This document shows positions 8,149 through 12,760 of a stretch of DNA of 12,760 nucleotides, in pieces; the stretch's first letter is position 1; each line of letters begins with the position of its first letter. The notes under the pieces are model-generated. The model saw only the letters and a program-made list of their open reading frames with translations. It was not told the origin of the DNA and ran no database searches. The DNA comes from Larix sibirica. Lineage: Eukaryota; Streptophyta; Pinopsida; Pinales; Pinaceae. Location: the NCBI GenBank assembly GCA_004151065.3, contig NWUY0300022251.1, positions 6,755 to 19,514 on the forward strand, written 5' to 3'. The position numbers were made by a program, and so were the translations under genes.

Positions 8149-9026
8149 TTAGTGCGTGGATGGACGACTGTCCCAATACAATTTCAGCCGGATTCCATTG
8201 ACAAGTCCTTTAATTTATCCATCCAAATTCTGCAATTGAATAACTCCTCCTTCTATGGAAAAATCTATAATATAGGGTTCTAACTAATGCATTCTGAACT
8301 TACCTGGGTGTTTATGGTACTTACTGTCATATAATAACTCTACATCTCCCATATGAAATTTTTTATTCTTGATGTGTCTATCATGCCATGCTTTCTCACA
8401 CACTTTACGCACTCGTTGATGATAACTTGCGATAAAGCAGTCTTCTTCTAGATGCATCAGGTCTTCTTGTCTTTTCTCTGTTGTATTCTTATCCATCAGT
8501 CCTATCATTGATGCAATGTGTAAACTAGGTACAATGAACTCCATAGGAATGATTGCCTCTTTCCCATATACTAATCTGAAGGGTGTCTTCCCAGTCAACT
8601 TCTCTCTTTTAGTTCTGTAAGCCGATAATACTACAGGAATACTAAGATCCCAATCATCTCTATTAACATTGCAAATCTTTGTCATCGCAGTCTCCAATAT
8701 TTTATTGTATGCTTTTTGCTTGAGGATAATATGGTGTACTCTTCTGATGGTATATCTTAAATTCTGTGACAAGTGCCTCAACTATCTTATTCAAAAAGTG
8801 AGTCCCCTGGTTAGTGATTAGGATTCTCGGACAACCAAACCTTGTTACCACCTTCTCAAATAGGAATCGTGTAGTGGTCTTTGGACTGTAATCCTTAACA
8901 GGTTCTGCTTCATTCCACCTAGTCAAATAATCTATTGCGGTAATGATCTATCTTGCTCCTGATCTTTTTTTTGGGGTATTAATAGGTCCAATAAAGTCTA
9001 CTTCCCATTTCTCAAAAGGTTGTAAA
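8149..9026 (-). pseudogene. pol: Integrase core and C-terminus, copy A (partial)
   Basis: Integrase joins element DNA into the host genome. The visible part starts with QPFEKWEVDFIGP, which carries the first catalytic Asp (8996-8998). RFGCPRILITNQGTHFLN follows, where the second catalytic Asp has become Asn (8810-8812). YYPQAK comes next, and then the frame changes to [20 protein letters not shown], ending in the GPY/F-type module [19 protein letters not shown]. The C-terminal tail, including GGVIQLQNLDG and LVNGIRLKLY, reaches a TAA at 8149-8151 after two in-frame stops. A stop at 8948-8950 and the frame change near 8714 are shared with copy B. Four residues and the catalytic Glu are missing at the frame change. 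The N-terminus is lost at the NN. Confidence 0.85.
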
Positions 9027-9028
9027 NN
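9027..9028. other. Two-base gap (NN) between element copies
   Basis: NN separates integrase sequence of copy A from a CT microsatellite that begins copy B. It is most simply an assembly join between two sequences with overlapping but diverged content. Confidence 0.9.
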
Positions 9029-9029
9029 T

Positions 9030-9047
9030 CCTCTCTCTCTCTCTCTC
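9030..9047. repeat. (CT)n microsatellite at start of copy B
   Basis: This is the counterpart of the copy A run at 6163-6184 and directly follows the NN. A simple repeat at a contig end is a common place for assembly to stop. Confidence 0.9.
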
Positions 9048-9092
9048 ATATGCCCTCTTTCCACCTATATATCTCTATCTATTTATCTACTA

Positions 9093-9103
9093 CCTATTTA
9101 AAG
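9093..9103 (-). promoter_or_regulatory. LTR TATA box, copy B
   Basis: The minus strand reads CTTTAAATAGG, one base different from the copy A TATA box, at the equivalent distance upstream of the GA-rich leader. Confidence 0.4.
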
Positions 9104-9161
9104 TTTTTCTACCGAGAGGGGAAATCCCACCAATAGACCATATGCCTAACAAACCAAAACC

Positions 9162-10979
9162 CTAACTATTTTCCCTCTTTTGTGCTCTTCCACCCATTTG
9201 TTGTGTGTGTGCAGTCCACATCTTTACGCGTGTTCTCCAAAACTGGTCCCTTCTTGATCCTGCTCCAACAGGATCCCAATACTCACCTTTGGCTCATCTC
9301 GACCCACCTTGTTCACTCAGCCAATATTTGAGTTTTTGTTCATGTTCACAATTTTGCTTGCTTCTCGGGTTGCACTACTGCTGCTAACTTCTGCAGGGCT
9401 ACCTGTGCAGTTGTGACCTTTTCCTTCATTTATGCTTCCTTAGCCAAAAATAATTCTTCTATTTTCTCACTAAGAATTATCTTTAAAGTTTTTGTGTATT
9501 CCTCGGCAGTTTCCTTAACTTGCCCCTATACCTGGGCAAATTGTTCCGCGACTTGCATTGCTTGCTTCTGTAAAGGCTCTAGCTTGTTGGCTATCGTTCG
9601 TCACTCTTCTCGGATTCTATTTACTTCCATATGTTGTTTTCTATATTCCCCCATCTTGGCCATCTTTTCCATGACTAATAGGGTAGTCAAACTATGGCAC
9701 ATCCTCTGTTCTGCTTCTTTCACAACATGAAACCTTTGGTCTACTTCCTTTAATTGTTCATCTGCGACCAACTGTGCCCATAGTTGAGTGCTTTCTTCAT
9801 GTAGATTTTCACAGTTTAATTCCAACGTCCTGATGTTATCCAATGTTTACTATTTCGTCTCTTTGTTCGTGCTCTACTCTAACCTCTGGTGGTGTCTCTG
9901 GTTGTTTCTTTGCTACAAGCTCCTCAATATTGCACGAAACCTATCCTTGCCACCTTTTCTTTTGGCATGGTATCCTCTTCTATCTGCACCTTTGGTAGCT
10001 TTCTACGTACTTCCTCCACTACCTTCTGCAATCTTGTATTCTTTTGTTGTATTTAGTCTACTTCTTTCTTCATCTTATCACTCTTCTTGGCTGCCTCTTC
10101 CACCTCCTTCTGTAGTTTTGTTGTCTTCTACGCAATTTCTTCTTTCTCCTTTCGAATTTTTTGAAATTCCTCCTCTAATGCTTCTTTCTCATCTTGGTTT
10201 CTATACCACTCTGTTGTGGTTGCCTCGTATCTACCTAGGATCTCCTGTGTGATAGATGAATGCAGTGTATGCAACTCCTCCAGAAGTAATCACGGCAAGA
10301 CTATCTGTACCGGGTTTAGTGTGAATGATGACTCTTGCATCTCTTGTGTGGGAAATACTAGCGTTGTTGCCGAAATCTTTACTCCTTTCTATGGTTTCAT
10401 TGTAACCTGTATCTGCATATCTGGTTGTGTTTTCATGTTGTTTTGTCCCTCTTCCTTCCTGGTTCTCATCAATAATTGTTTTATTGTCGCAAAATCTTCT
10501 TCGAACTTCATATAGATATCCTTTTGTTTACTAGCAAGCTCTTCCATTTCTTTCCTTGTAGCTACCCTTTCTATAACTTCTTTAGTGACATTCTTGACCA
10601 CCCAACCAATCTAATCCACATCATCTTCAATCAACACCCAAAAAGAGTTGGGCTTCGATGTTCTCCTTTTCTTCCTCGCCGATCCTTCAGGAAGGTATTT
10701 TTCTTTTCTTTTCTCAATCAGCTTAGTTTGTTGTGTAGTGTCCGAGAGAATTTCTAAACTTTCGCTGTCCTGATCTATAGAATTACTTTGTGCTGGATTG
10801 TCTTCTTGTTGTCCGGACTGTAGCTGTTGTGTGGCTTCTTCTTCCTCTCCTACTGGAATGCGCCATGCTGGATCCCAATCATTTATAATGTGACTGATAT
10901 ATTCCTCTGTTGGCCTAAACATTGTAGGTATCCATTGCTTCTTGGGATCTCTTTTTGTTTGCACATAGTTATGAGGCAT
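9162..10979 (-). pseudogene. Post-integrase accessory ORF, copy B (coiled-coil rich)
   Basis: This is the copy B counterpart of the accessory ORF, from an ATG at 10979 to a TAG at 9162-9164. Its first 122 codons match copy A closely, including KQWIPTMFRP and NDWDPAWR. The segment at 10389-10601 encodes VIERVATRKEMEELASKQKD, and the one at 9601-9843 encodes LWAQLVADEQLKEVDQRF. Shared lesions are stops at 10611-10613, 10389-10391, 10290-10292, 10128-10130, 9601-9603 and 9526-9528, plus the same frame changes. Where copy A has TAG at 7126-7128, copy B keeps CAG at 9984-9986. A 5-bp deletion near 9840 and an extra TGA near the C-terminus are private to copy B. The function is unknown; a structural or RNA/protein-binding accessory protein is one guess from its composition. 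Confidence 0.6.
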
Positions 10980-11014
10980 CTCTTCTTTCTTGCTTTTTCT
11001 TCAAATTCTTATAC

Positions 11015-12100
11015 TTAGTGCGCGGAAGGATGAATGTCCCTATACAATTTTAGTCGGATTCCATTGACAAGTCCTTTAATTTCTCCATCCAAATTCTGCA
11101 ATTGAACAACTCCTCCTTCTACGAAAAAATCTATAATATTCGGGTATAACTAATGCATTCTGAGCTTACCTAGGTGTTTATGGTACTTACTGTCATATAA
11201 TAACTCTACATCTCCCATATGAAATTGTTTATTCTTGATGTGTCTATCGTTCCATGCTTTCTCGCACACTTTCTGCACCCATTGATGATAACTTGCGATA
11301 AAGCGGTCTTCTTCTAGCTGCATCAGGTCTTCTTGTCTTTTCTCTATTGTATTCTTATCCATCAGTCCTATCATTGATGCAATGTGTAAACTAGGTACAA
11401 TGAGATCCATAGGAATGACTGCCTCTTTCCCATATACTAATATGAAGGGTGTCTGCCCAGTCAACTTCTTTCTTGTAGTTCTGTAAGCCCATAATACTAC
11501 AGGAATCCTAAGATCCCAATCATCTCTATTAACATTGCAAATCTTTGTCATCGCAGTCTCCAATATTTTATTGTATGTTGTTTGCTTGAGGATAATATGA
11601 TGTACTCTTCTGATCGTATATCTTAAATTCTGTGACAAGTGCCTCAACTGTCTTATTCAAAAAGTGAGTCCCGTGGTCAGTCATTAGGATTCTCGGACAA
11701 CCAAACCTTGTTACCACCTTCTCAAATAGGAATCGCGCAGTGGTCTCTGGACTGTAATTCTTAACAGGTTCTGCTTCATCCCACCTAGTCAAATAATCCA
11801 TCGTGGTAATGATCTATCTTGCTCCTGATCTCTTTTTTGGGGTATCAATAGGTCCAATAAAGTCTACTTCCCATTTCTCAAAAGGTTGTAAATTAATTTG
11901 TGGGACTAATGGCATCTCATCTCTTCTTGATGGTTTTCCAACTCTTTGAAAAACATCACAGGCTTGGCATTATTCCTTTGCATCCCTACGTATTGTGGGC
12001 CATTAGAGTCCTGTACACAATATCTTTTGCGTTGTTGTTTTTCCTACATAGTGGCCTCCGACAACTCCCTCATGAGCTTCTGCCAGTCTCATAGGCCTTT
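11015..12100 (-). pseudogene. pol: Integrase, copy B
   Basis: The zinc-binding HHCC region is visible: the His of EAHEG (12072-12074), the His of GGHY (12051-12053), and the Cys pair in CQACD (11967-11969 and 11958-11960). KPSRRDEMPL then leads to the core WEVDFIGP with the first Asp (11862-11864), and [12 protein letters not shown] keeps the second Asp (11676-11678). After YYPQAN the frame changes near 11580 and the catalytic Glu region is missing. The GPY/F module reads [19 protein letters not shown]. The tail ends at a TAA at 11015-11017. In-frame stops occur in the zinc-finger region (about 12003 and 11970), at the GAR-stop-II site shared with copy A (about 11814), and after LRMH. Confidence 0.88.
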
Positions 12101-12379
12101 CATGTTCTAATACATGTATTCTTGAGATTCAATCTATGCCCAACTTATACAAGTTTCCTGCAATCAGTTGATAGTCAGCTACTTTTACCACTAGTTGTTT
12201 CTTCTACGCAACTATATATTCTGATGGACTAGTCCCAGTGCTCAGAAACTGTGCAATTTATACGAAATATTCATCTACCATGTGTACTGAAAATAGGTGT
12301 GCATTAGACAAGTTGTCATCCAATGTCCCAACATCTTCTTTCGAAGTTAACCACGACAAATGATCTGGATCGACATTCA
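12101..12379 (-). pseudogene. pol: RNase H-integrase linker, copy B
   Basis: This is the minus-strand continuation of pol between RNase H and the integrase zinc finger. It contains LFSVHMVDEYF, then several in-frame stops (near 12258, 12205 and 12138), then VADYQLIAGNLYKLGID. This matches the tether region that usually precedes the zinc finger in gypsy integrases. It is continuous in frame with the RNase H tail apart from the stops. Confidence 0.7.
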
Positions 12380-12759
12380 TCGTTCCTGGTTTCACTACTA
12401 CTTCAAAGTCATACTCCTAGAATAGTAGCAACCATCTACAGATCCCCCCCCCAAAAAAATGGCTTATTGACTAAGTATTGCAATGCAGAATGGTCTGTAT
12501 ACATTCTAAAATGTGATCCTAGTAGATAGTGTCTATACTTCTCTAGTGCATAAACCATATCCAACCCTTTGCACTCTATAGTGGTGTAATTCTGCTTTGC
12601 ATTTGACAGTTTTTAGCTTGCAAATGCAACTGGATGTTCTAAATTTCCTTCCCTTTGTTGAGTCAATACCACGCCTAAATCAATAGATGATGCATCTACA
12701 TGCACATGAAATTCCTTCTTCCAATATGGAAAAACTAATATTGGTTCACTTACTAACCT
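12380..12759 (-). pseudogene. pol: RNase H domain of gypsy pol, copy B (partial)
   Basis: RNase H degrades the RNA strand during reverse transcription. The minus strand encodes EPILVFPYWKKEFHVHVDAS, with the first catalytic Asp at 12694-12696. Matches follow to VVLTQQREG, HPVAFAS, then KLSNAKQNYTTIECKGLDMVYAL with the expected Glu, then GSHFRMYTDHSALQYLVNKP with another catalytic Asp. A stop (TAA, 12613-12615) interrupts at the usual Arg after FAS. After VNKP a homopolymer run (12444-12459) shifts the frame into CRWLLLF and, after a TAG at 12417-12419, EYDFEVVVKPGTMNVDPDHL. The upstream reverse transcriptase lies beyond the window. Confidence 0.88.
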
Positions 12760-12760
12760 C

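Larger units (their letters stand above)
6166..9026 (-). mobile_element. Ty3/gypsy retrotransposon copy A, 3' part
   Basis: This is the left copy of the 2.86 kb repeated segment. In minus-strand order it holds part of the integrase core, the integrase C-terminus with GPY/F module, the post-integrase accessory ORF and LTR U3 sequence. The element continues left into the LTR to 5865. It is cut off on the right by the NN at 9027-9028, so RNase H, reverse transcriptase, protease, gag and the 5' LTR are missing. The end of the integrase sequence in copy A matches copy B up to 11892. By eye, copies differ at 7 of 60 bases at 6541-6600 versus 9404-9463. Confidence 0.85.
9029..12760 (-). mobile_element. 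Ty3/gypsy retrotransposon copy B, 3' part
   Basis: This is a second copy of the same family in the same orientation. It extends from LTR U3 sequence (9029 to about 9150) through the accessory ORF (9162-10979), the integrase (about 11015-12100) and RNase H (about 12380-12750), then runs off the right edge. 9029-11892 is homologous to 6166-9026. Because the LTR leader and end are missing at the NN, the 3' terminus cannot be seen. Domain order RNase H-integrase with a GPY/F module places it in Ty3/gypsy. The RNase H tail with QYLVNKP and YDFEVVVKPG suggests the non-chromovirus (Athila/Tat-related) side, tentatively. Confidence 0.85.

Noticed and set aside
6342-8283. Series of plus-strand open frames across copy A, with matching ones in copy B (9205-11018)
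   Set aside because: They mirror the minus-strand accessory ORF. Their products are Ser/Phe/Leu-rich, typical of the antisense of Lys/Glu-rich coding sequence. Conservation between copies reflects the shared element, not plus-strand coding.
1-12760. tRNA, rRNA or host protein-coding genes
   Set aside because: No cloverleaf-type sequence, rRNA core or multi-exon coding signal was recognised on either strand by eye. Short exons of a host gene cannot be excluded without gene prediction or transcript data.

Overview
The window looks like intergenic, retrotransposon-filled DNA from a plant nuclear genome, probably a large genome. A gymnosperm is possible but not shown. The evidence is AT-rich sequence, no intact host gene, degenerate Ty3/gypsy domains, plant-type LTR signals (a TATAAATAGG-like TATA box and a GA/CT-rich leader) and amber stops at CAG sites, as expected from decay of methylated CHG sites. 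Single or double N at 2800 and 9027-9028 mark assembly joins.

Layout: 1-2580 has no recognisable gene, only small A-rich tandem units (about 98-200) and a weak direct/inverted repeat block (about 2294-2544). 2650-2790 is a hairpin-rich block built on A5-6TCG / CGAT5-6 words. 2801-4100 holds nothing I recognise. 4104-4740 is a degenerate tandem array with a period near 32 bp. 5032-5826 is a broken plus-strand retroviral-type gag with a decayed zinc knuckle. It ends at a purine run, GAGGGGGGG, directly against an LTR-like edge at 5865. 5865 to about 6288 is a probable LTR, best read as the 3' LTR of a minus-strand element.

From about 6166 to the right edge the window holds two diverged copies of one minus-strand Ty3/gypsy family, head to tail. 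Copy A is 6166-9026 and copy B is 9029-12760; their shared 2.86 kb segment is split by NN. Read on the minus strand, the order is RNase H (copy B only), integrase zinc finger (copy B only), integrase core and GPY/F module (both copies), then a separate post-integrase ORF of about 600 codons coding for a charged, coiled-coil-rich protein (both copies), then a polypurine tract and the LTR (copy A). All coding regions are pseudogenes.

The two copies share at least six stop codons in the accessory ORF, one stop in integrase, several frame changes, and a deletion that removes four codons and the catalytic Glu of the integrase DDE triad. The ancestor was therefore already defective before the copies separated. 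The most interesting items are the post-integrase accessory ORF, the shared loss of the catalytic Glu, the 32-bp array, and the gag-only fragment that abuts an LTR edge.
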